Assembly (NCBI GenBank): GCA_964479535.1
Contig: CAYZMM010000019.1
Span: 36,470-100,469, forward strand
Direction of reading: 5' to 3'
DNA length: 64,000 nucleotides
From: S015-6 sp964479535
GTDB lineage: Bacteria > Desulfobacterota > DSWW01
Shown here: positions 17,179-25,075 of the stretch, piece by piece
Numbering within the stretch: the stretch's first letter is position 1
Layout: each line of letters opens with the position of its first letter
The notes under the pieces: generated by a model
Database searches by the model: none
Told to the model about the DNA's origin: nothing
Seen by the model: the letters and a program-made list of their open reading frames with translations, nothing else
Program-made: the position numbers and the translations under genes

Positions 17179-18273
17179 CTAGGAAACACCGGGGAGCCCG
17201 AAGGAGGGATCGATCTCCGGAGGCCGGGTGTCCGACCGCCGTACCATGGACAGGCTCTCCGTGAGACAAACGGACACACAGTTGCCGCATCCCACGCAGT
17301 GGCCCGGATGGACCGTGACGATCTCACCGTCCAGGGCGAGGGCCTCCATCTGGCATCGATCGATGCAGTCCCCGCACCCGGTGCAGGTCGCCTCGTCTAT
17401 GGCCACCTGGAAGTTCGAAAGGGCCAGCAGGGCCTTGACGTCGTGCTGTTTGAGCATCTTCAGGAACCCGCAGCAGCACCCGCAGCAGTTGCAGACAAAG
17501 GCCAGGCTGTCCACGTAGTTGCTCCCGTTGTGAACCAGGCCCGCCTCCTCCGACGCCTTCAGGAGATCCAGGCACTCCTGTTTGGAGATCCGTTGCCCGA
17601 ACGCCCGCTCCACCACGAAATCGGCCACCTTTCCGAAGCTCAGGCAGGCGCGGTCCGGCACGTTCTCGAGCTTGCAGGGATCGTCGATCAGGTAGGCGTG
17701 GTGCCGGCAGTAGCAGACCGCGGCGGCAAAGGACTCCTCCTTGTCCACCAGCTCGGCCAGCTTCTCGAAGGGATAGATTTCGGTGCCCGAGGGCAGTTCC
17801 TCCTGCACCGTGATCGTACGGGCTGCCGGCTCGGGCACGAGCTGCTTCGCCATCTCCGGATCCTTCATGGCGGCGACCATCATGCCTTCCAGATTCTGGC
17901 CGAACTCGTGCATCATCTTCGCCTTCTTGCGGTCGAGGGGCGTGTCCGTGCCCTTCATGAGCTGAAATTCCCAGACCCCCGGAACGAAGGGGGTGAGCGC
18001 ATACGCCGTCTCCCCCGCGTCGTTCCTGGCGGTGAAGACCAGCCCGCTGTCCGCCATGGTTTCGAGGGCCCCGACGAGCTCATGTTCGTCCCGGCCCAGC
18101 TGTTTCGCCAGGTCCGGCGCCGGATGGGCCCCCTTCGGCATGGCCGCGCCGAGAGCCGCCTGCTCCTCGGTGTAGTACTCACGCAGGATGTCCAGGAACG
18201 CATCCACCAGGGGCATCTTGACCGGGTACACATTCAGTCGTTCCCCAAGCCTGTAGTAGACGTCCTCGCTCAT
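17179..18273 (-). CDS. 4Fe-4S ferredoxin-domain protein with extra cysteine cluster
   Basis: 364 residues. The C-terminus carries two classical 4Fe-4S motifs, CTGCGDCIDRC (297-307) and CVGCGNCVSVC (326-336). Before them lies a dense CNCCGCCCG (261-269) and a CYCRHH element (187-192). The N-terminal 150 residues look like a winged-helix-type helical domain. This layout occurs in uncharacterised anaerobe ferredoxin-like proteins found next to corrinoid methyltransferases. A role in electron transfer or reductive activation of the corrinoid fusion encoded just upstream (42 bp gap) is plausible. That role is inferred from context; sequence alone only shows cluster binding. Confidence 0.75.
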   Translation of the reverse strand: MSEDVYYRLGERLNVYPVKMPLVDAFLDILREYYTEEQAALGAAMPKGAHPAPDLAKQLGRDEHELVGALETMADSGLVFTARNDAGETAYALTPFVPGVWEFQLMKGTDTPLDRKKAKMMHEFGQNLEGMMVAAMKDPEMAKQLVPEPAARTITVQEELPSGTEIYPFEKLAELVDKEESFAAAVCYCRHHAYLIDDPCKLENVPDRACLSFGKVADFVVERAFGQRISKQECLDLLKASEEAGLVHNGSNYVDSLAFVCNCCGCCCGFLKMLKQHDVKALLALSNFQVAIDEATCTGCGDCIDRCQMEALALDGEIVTVHPGHCVGCGNCVSVCLTESLSMVRRSDTRPPEIDPSFGLPGVS

Positions 18274-18315
18274 GGCTCGCTTCTCCTTGGTTAGGATCTT
18301 CGTTGAAAGCCCTTC

Positions 18316-20139
18316 TCAATGACCCTGAAGAAAATCCCGGCACCGGTTGATTCCCTCCTTCGGGTCGAGGGTCCATGCGTCGGCACCCACGTATTCCCGC
18401 ACCTGCATCGTGGTCGGGCCGCCGCCGATGATCACGAATCTTCCCTCCCGCAGGTTGCGTTCTTCCAGGAGCTCGACCACCTGTTTCATGGAGGCGAAGG
18501 TCGGCGTGATCAGGGCGGACATGGCCACGATCTTCGCCTTCGTCTCCATCACCTTGTCCACGATCGCCTCGGGCGCCACGTCCACGCCGAGGTCGAAGAC
18601 CTCGAACCCGCCCACCTTGAAGAGGCCTGCGACGATGTTCTTGCCCAGGTCGTGGATGTCGCCCTTCGGGGTTGCGATGACGACGGCCCCGAGCGACGCG
18701 GGCCCCTGCCCTTCGGCAAGGAGGGGCTCCACCTTTTCCATCACCCGCTTGAAGATGTCGGCGGACATGATGAGCTCGGAGAGGAAGTACTCCCCCGTGC
18801 TGTACAGGTCGCCCACCAGTTCCATGCCCACACGGCATTCGTTCAGAATGGCCAGGGGGTCCCTGCCCGCTGAAATGGCCTGGTCCGCCCGCTGCGTCGC
18901 CTCATCGAAGCTCAGGCCGGCGATCGCCTGGGCGATCTCCCCGGTGGGCTCCGCCTTCAGAACCTCCTGCTTCCCGGCCTTCTGCTCCGGCTGCGCGGCC
19001 GGACGGCCCTTCTTCCCCCGGTAGCTCTTCGCCGTTTCCACCATGGCCCGCAGGTTTTCCGGCTTCACGTCGATGGGGCACTCGCACCCGGTGGTCAGCA
19101 TGAACCCGCCGCCGTCGCCCACCTCGTCGATGAGCCGCTTGCAGTACGCCTCCACCTCTTCGGGCTGGCCCAGGGAGAGGAGGGCCGCCGGCACGTCGCC
19201 GCTGATGCACATGTGCCCCTTCAGGACCTCCTTCGCCTTGAAGATGTCCGTCGTGCCGTCCAGATCACAGATGCACTTCCCCTTCGGAAGCTGTTTGAGA
19301 TAGGGGAGGTTCAGCCCGTAATCCGTGTCGAAGTGCAGCCAGGGGATGATCCCCTCCGAGATGAAGGCATCCACGTAGCGCTGCAGAAAGGGCCACTCGA
19401 AGCGCTCGAAGACGGGCAGGCGGTAGTAGTACCCGGAACTTCGTTCCAGCACGATGAAGGCGAGCGGCTTGCCGTTGTTCCTGCAGACCTGGACGGCGTT
19501 CGCGATCAGATCGTCGCAGCTCGCCCGGATGGCGGCCTCCACCTTGTCCGGGACCTCGTACAGGTCCTTGGTGAACTCCATCAGGGTCCGGCAGAGCGAG
19601 AAGGACATCATCACCGAGTCCACGGCCACGCCCATGAAGATGGGCATCCCCTGCTCCTCGCAGATCTTCATGTCCTCCACGAACAGGTCGTTGCTCATGC
19701 GCTGCATGGTGGAGAACTGCTCCAGGCTCTTCCGGCTGATCTTCTCGTAGTGCTCGTCCCAGAAGGCGTTCCAGCCCAGGGCGGCGATCTTGTCGTAGTC
19801 TTCCCGCTCGAAGAGGACGCGTTCGTCGATCTGGTACAGGTCGTCTTCGCCCAGGTGCCTTCCCGGAATCAGGGTGCGCACCGGCGCCGCGCAGTGTTTC
19901 CCCGGCAGCATGGGCCAGTAGAAATTCGGCTTCGAGCCGTAGTCGTAGCCGTACTCCTTGAAGCAACGGATCAGGCAATCACGGGCCACGTTGTGATCCG
20001 CCCAGGCCTCCGCCTGGGTCCTGCCGCACAACCGGGGCGCGGCCGTGACCAGGATCGGGAAGACCGGGGGGCGGTCCACCGACTCCACGGCGACGGCGGC
20101 CTGCATCCTCTCCTCGACGGTCATGGTTTCGGGGATCAA
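18316..20139 (-). CDS. MtaA/URO-D-type methyltransferase fused to corrinoid-binding domain
   Basis: 607 residues in two parts. Residues about 1-375 form a uroporphyrinogen-decarboxylase-like barrel of the MtaA/MtbA class, with probable zinc ligands in LHFDTD (His269) and GCEC (351-354). Residues about 395-607 form a methionine-synthase-type B12 domain: a helical cap, then GDIHDLGKNIV with the Asp494-His496-Gly499 signature that places His as lower cobalt ligand, and later IIGGGPTT. The fusion should move a methyl group between a methyl donor or acceptor and its own bound cobamide. The substrate is unknown. The neighbouring ferredoxin-like protein may reactivate Co(II). ATG 20139 follows AGGAGG. 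Confidence 0.85.
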   Translation of the reverse strand: MIPETMTVEERMQAAVAVESVDRPPVFPILVTAAPRLCGRTQAEAWADHNVARDCLIRCFKEYGYDYGSKPNFYWPMLPGKHCAAPVRTLIPGRHLGEDDLYQIDERVLFEREDYDKIAALGWNAFWDEHYEKISRKSLEQFSTMQRMSNDLFVEDMKICEEQGMPIFMGVAVDSVMMSFSLCRTLMEFTKDLYEVPDKVEAAIRASCDDLIANAVQVCRNNGKPLAFIVLERSSGYYYRLPVFERFEWPFLQRYVDAFISEGIIPWLHFDTDYGLNLPYLKQLPKGKCICDLDGTTDIFKAKEVLKGHMCISGDVPAALLSLGQPEEVEAYCKRLIDEVGDGGGFMLTTGCECPIDVKPENLRAMVETAKSYRGKKGRPAAQPEQKAGKQEVLKAEPTGEIAQAIAGLSFDEATQRADQAISAGRDPLAILNECRVGMELVGDLYSTGEYFLSELIMSADIFKRVMEKVEPLLAEGQGPASLGAVVIATPKGDIHDLGKNIVAGLFKVGGFEVFDLGVDVAPEAIVDKVMETKAKIVAMSALITPTFASMKQVVELLEERNLREGRFVIIGGGPTTMQVREYVGADAWTLDPKEGINRCRDFLQGH

Positions 20140-20188
20140 GTGCTCCTCCTAGGTTTCAGGTTTCTCCATTCCTGATGCGAGGCACAGC

Positions 20189-20497
20189 TTACACCGGTTC
20201 CTTTCGAAAGCTGTCCAGATAGTGGAAGAACGCCATGACGGGATGCCTGTACACCATTCTCGGTCCTGCGTACCGCATGACCGCTCGAACCTTCTCCCTC
20301 ATGGCCGGCTTGAAGCAGTGGACGGGGCACTTGGCGCACGTCGTCTTCTCCTCCTGGAAGGGGCACTTGCCGAGGCGGGCCCGTGCATACTCCACGAGCT
20401 CGCTGCATTCGGAGCAGAGCTCAGGCCCTGTCTCCCGGTGCAGATCGCCGCAATACATGCTGATCATCGCTTCGAGGGTCTTCCGTTCCCTCTTCAT
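20189..20497 (-). CDS. ygbA: YgbA-family protein (nitrous oxide-stimulated promoter family)
   Basis: 102 residues with six cysteines (28, 31, 45, 54, 57, 61). The block KCPFQEEKTTCAKCPVHCFK, then RAVMRYAGPRMVYRHP, is the signature of the YgbA family. In Escherichia coli YgbA is induced by reactive nitrogen species; its chemistry is not settled. The cysteine pattern suggests metal or cluster binding. ATG 20497 was chosen over upstream in-frame starts because family similarity begins there. It heads the minus-strand operon, 49 bp before the corrinoid fusion, so nitrosative-stress control of that operon is possible (inference). Confidence 0.75.
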   Translation of the reverse strand: MKRERKTLEAMISMYCGDLHRETGPELCSECSELVEYARARLGKCPFQEEKTTCAKCPVHCFKPAMREKVRAVMRYAGPRMVYRHPVMAFFHYLDSFRKEPV

Positions 20498-20715
20498 TCT
20501 TGCATGTTCTTCCGGCAAGGCGGGTTCCTCTTCCCCTCCCCGGGCGGTTCGTCTTCCATGCGCTTCAGGAGTCTGTGCTCGGCCGTCTACCCACATTCTA
20601 TATGCCATTCGGAGGTGCGTAAACCCGGAGGGCGCTCTTCTCTTTGACCTGGAAGAGAACGATGATACCATCATCCACATCCCCGCAGTGGAGAAACACT
20701 GGCAGGAGAGGACGC

Positions 20716-21540
20716 ATGACCCTCAAGGGTGCATTCCGAAAGATGATCGCCGGATTGGCGGCGCACCTGGCGCCACCCTACATCGCGGATGTCTTCTTCC
20801 CGCCCTTTCACAGAGGCGGTCAGCCGAAAGATTCCCAGTTCATGGCGATCCGGCTGGAGGGAGATGCCACCGGCATCAGCTACCTCCTCCTCACGGATGC
20901 AAACGAGGAGACCTACAACGCGCTCCGGTCGGCCGCTTTCATCGGGAAAGACCCCCTGGACTACGCTCTCGCCTTTGGCGGCGAGGATCCGGTGCAGGAG
21001 ATGATCGCTCTGGGCGCCATCAACGCGATCTGTCAGCACGTGATGCGGAAGACCGAGTTCCGGATCGAATCCGCTCCGGATCCGTTCGGTATGTTGTCGG
21101 TCGAAAGGGACGACAGGATCGGCATGGTGGGTCTCTTCGTCCCGCTGGCAAAGGCGATCCGGAAGGAGGGCGCGGAACTCGTTGTGATCGAGAAGAAAGA
21201 CGAACTGATCGAGAAATTCCCCGATCTGCCGATCAGGCTGGACCCCTCGGAGCTCGGCACCTGCAACAAGGTATTGTGCACGGGAACCACCCTGTTGAAC
21301 GATTCGCTCGATGAAATCCTTTCTCACTGTTCTCCGGATGCCTTCACATCCATCATCGGACCCACCGCAGGATACTTCCCGGATCCCCTCTTCGCACGGG
21401 GAATCGATTTGGTGGGAGGGCGGGTCGTGACGGACGGCGCACGGTTCCTCGAGCGCCTGGCCGCGGGAAAACGCTGGGGAGACACCACGCGGCCCACCTG
21501 TTTCCGGAAAGACACCTACCCCGGCCTTCCCCGGCCCTAA
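20716..21540 (+). CDS. DUF364 (putative heavy-metal chelation) protein
   Basis: 274 residues. The N-terminal part (DUF4213-like) contains ALGAINAICQHVM, and the C-terminal part has VGLFVPLAKAIRKEGAELVVIEKK and CTGTTLLNDSLDEILSHC, matching DUF364. The fold resembles nucleotide/metal-cofactor binding domains. Relatives are called heavy-metal chelation proteins, but no reaction is proven. Start ATG 20716 follows GGAGAGG. Divergent from the ygbA-like gene. A perfect palindrome follows its stop. Confidence 0.75.
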   Translation: MTLKGAFRKMIAGLAAHLAPPYIADVFFPPFHRGGQPKDSQFMAIRLEGDATGISYLLLTDANEETYNALRSAAFIGKDPLDYALAFGGEDPVQEMIALGAINAICQHVMRKTEFRIESAPDPFGMLSVERDDRIGMVGLFVPLAKAIRKEGAELVVIEKKDELIEKFPDLPIRLDPSELGTCNKVLCTGTTLLNDSLDEILSHCSPDAFTSIIGPTAGYFPDPLFARGIDLVGGRVVTDGARFLERLAAGKRWGDTTRPTCFRKDTYPGLPRP

Positions 21541-21587
21541 CGGCTCGCCCCCCCCGGGTACAGGGACCAAACTGCCGACGTCCTTTC

Positions 21588-21644
21588 ACAAATCGGGGAC
21601 AGCCACCCATTTCCGGCAGAAATGGGTGGCTGTCCCCGATTTGT
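21588..21644. repeat. Palindromic REP-like element 2 (GGGGACAGCCACC type), perfect stem
   Basis: Perfect inverted repeat of 26 bp (arms 21588-21613 and 21619-21644) with a 5-bp loop CGGCA. The arm core is CGGGGACAGCCACCCATT. It lies between the DUF364 gene and the GntR promoter. It could terminate the former, but there is no U-tract and its core is shared with the palindrome at 42187, so it is better explained as a dispersed element. Confidence 0.85.
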
Positions 21645-21685
21645 AAGGGGTTGGAATATATGGAACGTGCTATTCTGTTTTTTTG

Positions 21686-21714
21686 TTGACAGTCGGAAGT
21701 CGATCGACGATAAT
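21686..21714 (+). promoter_or_regulatory. Sigma-70-type promoter for the GntR/HgdB operon
   Basis: TTGACA (21686-21691), 17-bp spacer, GATAAT (21709-21714). It is 45 bp upstream of ATG 21760. A partly symmetric CGATCG lies in the spacer and could be part of an operator for the GntR protein itself (weak). Confidence 0.65.
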
Positions 21715-21759
21715 GTCCAAGAAATCACGCTTCCCCCGCCTAGAGAAGATTTCAGAGAA

Positions 21760-22437
21760 ATGACTTCAGCGGCCCCAATCCAGAATTTCGACAGCATTTC
21801 CGGGCAGATAGCCAAGATTCTTGCCGAACGGATCATTCGCGGCGAAATGGAGCCCGGGCAGCGCATCCTCGAGCAGACGGTCTCGGACGAGATGGGTGTC
21901 AGCCGCAGCCCGGTTCGGGAAGCCTTCCTCGCGCTCGAGAAGCAACGCCTGGTCGAGATCCTTCCCCGCCGGGGAGCCCGTGTGACCGAAATGTCCAGAG
22001 CGAACGTCGAGTCTCTGTATGACCTCGTCACGGAACTCTACGCTCTGGCTGCGAGAAGAGCGGCGGAATGCCACACCGAAGAGGATCTGGCCAGGATCCG
22101 GCGGACCGTTGAGCACATCCGAGCCTGTGCCGAGAAGGGGGATCCGGAAGCGTACTACGACGCGATCTTCGAATTCTCCTTTGCGGCCCTGGAGGCGGCC
22201 AGAAACCCCTTGCTCACCCAGACCCTCGGTGACCTGAATGCACTGACGAGACGGGCCCAGTTCGGAACCCTGTCGCGACGCGCGGACGACCTCACGAAGA
22301 ACGCGGCCTTCTTCGAACGTGCCATGGAATATCTTGAAGAGGGGAATCCCCAGAAGGTCGTGCAGACCATCCGGGAATACGGAATGAACGAGAAGGACTT
22401 TGCCATGAAACTGCTGGTGAAGAACGATGCTCGATGA
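21760..22437 (+). CDS. GntR-family (FadR/FCD type) transcriptional regulator
   Basis: 225 residues. The N-terminal winged helix (residues about 10-75) contains LAERIIRGEMEPGQRILEQ and the recognition region MGVSRSPVREAFLAL, then RRGARVTEM, the standard GntR signature. The remaining 140 residues form an all-helical FCD-type effector domain (SLYDLVTELYALAARRAAE). The frame extends 46 codons upstream, but those codons run through the palindrome and promoter, so ATG 21760 is preferred. The stop lies 11 bp inside the next gene, implying co-regulation of the HgdB-type pair. An organic acid or CoA-pathway intermediate is the probable ligand (family inference). Confidence 0.85.
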   Translation: MTSAAPIQNFDSISGQIAKILAERIIRGEMEPGQRILEQTVSDEMGVSRSPVREAFLALEKQRLVEILPRRGARVTEMSRANVESLYDLVTELYALAARRAAECHTEEDLARIRRTVEHIRACAEKGDPEAYYDAIFEFSFAALEAARNPLLTQTLGDLNALTRRAQFGTLSRRADDLTKNAAFFERAMEYLEEGNPQKVVQTIREYGMNEKDFAMKLLVKNDAR

Positions 22438-23554
22438 CAGAATCCTCGAGGCGGTAAGAACCCTTGAAAACCCGGACATCGCGGCGTTCCGTGCGGAAGG
22501 CGGCCGAGCGATCGGATTCTTCTGCAGCTACGTGCCGGAGGAGCTTCTGAACGCAGACGGGCTCGCCTCCTTCCGGATGAGGTCCATCGGTTGCCAGGCC
22601 ACGGAGGTGGCGGACGGCTGCATGGGGCTCTTCAACTGCAGCTACACCCGGCACTGCTTCGAGCAGGGCATGGAAGGGGAATACGCGTTCCTGGACGGCT
22701 TCGTCTTCGTCCCGGGCTGCGATCACATGCGGAGGCTCTACGACAACTGGGGCCATTTCGTGAAGCCGGAGTTCCTCGCCATCGTCGACATGCCCCATCT
22801 CCGGGACGAGGACGCGCTCACGTGGTACAGAGACGAGATCGAGGTCCTCTGGAACAGGCTTTCCGACCGATTCTCCCTTCCCGACGGGCGGGAAGCCGTC
22901 TGGGAGGGAATCCGCAGGACCAACCGGGTTCGACAACTCCTCTCGGACCTGGACCGGCAGCGTTGGCTGGACACACCCAGGCTGAGCGGAAGACAGTTGC
23001 AGGAGATCTCCCTCTTCGCAGCCAGCGTTCCGAAGGAATGCGCCGTACCCGTGTTGGAGGAACTGGCCGGAGAAACCCCGGCCAACTCCCTGACCGAGCC
23101 CTACCGTGCGCGGGTCCTGCTCGTGGGGTCCCACCTGGACGACCCGGGATTCGTCGATGTCCTCGAAGAAACCGGAGCGCTCGTGGTGCGCGACGCCTAC
23201 TGCTGCGGCCTGCGGGACCAGCTGGATCTCGTGGACGAGAGCGACGAGAAGGCCGACCCCTTCGAGGCCATCGCCCGCAGGTATCTCGACCGGCTCTCCT
23301 GCCCCAGGATGTACGGGGACTACCCGCGCAGGCTGGAGGAGATCCTTCGGATGGCTGAAGAGGCGCGGGTGGACGGCATCATCCTGGAGCAGCTCAAGTT
23401 CTGCGAGACCTGGGGTATCGACGGCAACGTCCTCCTGAAGGATCTCAAAGACAAAGGCTTTCCCGTCCTCAAGCTGGAAAGAGAATACCGGGTCAGCGCG
23501 AAAGGCCAGATACGGACCCGGGTGCAGGCCTTCCTGGAGAGCATGGGCAAGTGA
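22427..23554 (+). CDS. HgdB/BcrC-like 2-hydroxyacyl-CoA dehydratase D-component subunit 1
   Basis: 375 residues of the 2-hydroxyglutaryl-CoA dehydratase D-component family. The N-terminal IGFFCSYVPEELLNADG (Cys33) is the family signature. Further conserved cysteines at 56, 65, 71, 77 and 98 and a later YCCGLRDQ could ligate a 4Fe-4S cluster. Such subunits work in pairs, receive electrons from an ATP-dependent activator, and either dehydrate 2-hydroxyacyl-CoA or reduce the benzoyl-CoA ring. Here it overlaps the GntR gene by 11 bp and the next subunit by 4 bp. No activator ATPase (HgdC/BcrAD-type) is present in the window. Confidence 0.8.
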   Translation: MLDDRILEAVRTLENPDIAAFRAEGGRAIGFFCSYVPEELLNADGLASFRMRSIGCQATEVADGCMGLFNCSYTRHCFEQGMEGEYAFLDGFVFVPGCDHMRRLYDNWGHFVKPEFLAIVDMPHLRDEDALTWYRDEIEVLWNRLSDRFSLPDGREAVWEGIRRTNRVRQLLSDLDRQRWLDTPRLSGRQLQEISLFAASVPKECAVPVLEELAGETPANSLTEPYRARVLLVGSHLDDPGFVDVLEETGALVVRDAYCCGLRDQLDLVDESDEKADPFEAIARRYLDRLSCPRMYGDYPRRLEEILRMAEEARVDGIILEQLKFCETWGIDGNVLLKDLKDKGFPVLKLEREYRVSAKGQIRTRVQAFLESMGK

Positions 23555-24942
23555 CAGGAGAATCCGTGGGACAGCTATCCTTCCAGCAGCAACTGCGAGA
23601 GATCCCTCTGAAGGCGAGGAACTACTCCATCCTGGCCGCCCTGGTCGCCCGCGTAGGGCCCGTGGCGTTCGCCCGGCTCTACAGGAAGTACCCGTGGATT
23701 CCCATGGCCGCCAGGATCCACGAGCTCATGGACCATTCCATGAACTACCGGGAGAGCATGGGCGCGGTCATCGAGCTCCTTCTCAAGTACGTGAGCAACG
23801 TCCTGCACACCCATGCGCGAAACCCCGACGAGCTGATCTGGTACGAAGAGCTCCTCACGCCGGAGATCCCGGCCGCCATGGGCTTCACGCCCTTCATGCC
23901 GGAATCCCTGGGGCTGGTCCTGCCCCTGATCGACAGCGAGGCTGCGATCGCCTGCGTGGACCGGACGGAGAACGCCGGGTACCCGGCCGACATGTGCTCC
24001 TTCATCAAGACCTCCCTGGGGCAGATCCTGGCCGACGAACTGCCCAGACCGCGCCTCGTTCTCACCACCAACTCCCCCTGCGACAGCGCCATGGCAGGCT
24101 ATGTGCCGATCGAGAAGCGGCTCGGCGTGCCGGTCTACCGGATGGATCAGCCCTACGAAACGAACGAGCGGAGCCTCGACTACTACACCCGGGGCCTCTG
24201 GAAGATGATCGACTTCCTGGAAGAGGAATCGGGCCGAAAGATGGATTTCGACCGGCTCCGCGAAATCTGCGAGGAACGGAACAAGGCGACCGAGTACGTG
24301 CTCGAGTTCCGCGAACTGATGCAGAACCGCCCTGCCCCGCTCGGGGGACTCCTGCTCACCATGAGCACATTCGGCAGTCTCCTCATGCCGGGCACCAAGG
24401 CGACCACGAAGTGCAGCAAGGCCCTGCGGGATGAGGCGAAGCGGCGGGTGGACCGGAAGATCGGGGCACTGGAGGACGAACGGATCCGGGTCATCCTCTG
24501 GAACCCGCCCTTCCTCATCGACGGCGGCCTCTTCCAGTGGATGGAAGAAACCTACGGCGCGGTGGTCGTCATGGACATGCTCGCCTACCGTTCCTACGGA
24601 ATGATCGACACTTCCAGCCCCGCGTCCATGGTCCGGGGGCTGGCCCACGACATGATGAAGGGGCCCATGGCCCGACACACCCGCGGCCCGGCGAAGAACT
24701 ACTACGAAGATCTCATCCGCCTGTACCGGGAGTATGCAGCGGACATGGTGCTCATCGCATCCCACCAGGGGTGCAAGAACGCGCTGGCCATGTCCGGAAT
24801 CATCCGGGATCTCTTTCGCAAACAGGACATCCCGCTCCTGGACATCCAGTACGACCTGGTCGACCCTCGCGTCACGTCGCCCGACGAAATCCGCAATCAG
24901 GTTTCCCACTTCATGGAAACGATCATGGCGGATGTCCTTTGA
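23551..24942 (+). CDS. HgdB/BcrB-like 2-hydroxyacyl-CoA dehydratase D-component subunit 2
   Basis: 463 residues; second subunit of the pair. TTNSPCDSAMAGY carries a conserved cluster cysteine. The C-terminal block SHQGCKNALAMSGIIRDLF, DIPLLDIQYDLVDPRVTS and the final SHFMETIM are typical of HgdB/BcrB proteins. GTG 23551 is the start because it overlaps the preceding stop as GTGA. Together with the upstream subunit it should form a cluster-bearing heterodimer. Whether it is a dehydratase, an aryl-CoA reductase or one of the many uncharacterised relatives cannot be decided from sequence. Confidence 0.8.
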   Translation: MTGESVGQLSFQQQLREIPLKARNYSILAALVARVGPVAFARLYRKYPWIPMAARIHELMDHSMNYRESMGAVIELLLKYVSNVLHTHARNPDELIWYEELLTPEIPAAMGFTPFMPESLGLVLPLIDSEAAIACVDRTENAGYPADMCSFIKTSLGQILADELPRPRLVLTTNSPCDSAMAGYVPIEKRLGVPVYRMDQPYETNERSLDYYTRGLWKMIDFLEEESGRKMDFDRLREICEERNKATEYVLEFRELMQNRPAPLGGLLLTMSTFGSLLMPGTKATTKCSKALRDEAKRRVDRKIGALEDERIRVILWNPPFLIDGGLFQWMEETYGAVVVMDMLAYRSYGMIDTSSPASMVRGLAHDMMKGPMARHTRGPAKNYYEDLIRLYREYAADMVLIASHQGCKNALAMSGIIRDLFRKQDIPLLDIQYDLVDPRVTSPDEIRNQVSHFMETIMADVL

Positions 24943-24986
24943 CCCGCGGGCCCACCTCCGATCCACACATTGCACGAAGCGTTCTG

Positions 24987-25015
24987 TTGACACGCGAACC
25001 CCATTCCTGTACAGA
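24987..25015 (+). promoter_or_regulatory. Sigma-70-type promoter for the MscS gene
   Basis: TTGACA (24987-24992), 17-bp spacer, TACAGA (25010-25015), 61 bp upstream of ATG 25076. The -35 is perfect; the -10 is weak. Confidence 0.5.
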
Positions 25016-25075
25016 CTCCGAGAGGATTTCCCTCCGTTTATCTCTGTCAAACATCACGTATCAAGGGAGCAACCC

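Noticed and set aside
20716..21540. Nitrogenase-cofactor-type function for the DUF364 protein
   Set aside because: There is some fold-level resemblance in the family, but no nif-like neighbours or cluster-binding motifs were seen.
21622..21759. Extending the GntR gene 46 codons upstream
   Set aside because: That stretch contains part of the perfect palindrome and the TTGACA/GATAAT promoter and shows no GntR similarity.
22427..24942. Calling the HgdB-type pair benzoyl-CoA reductase (bcrB/bcrC)
   Set aside because: The family signature fits, but the BcrA/BcrD ATPase subunits and ferredoxin are missing and many uncharacterised clades share these motifs, so a specific name is not supported.
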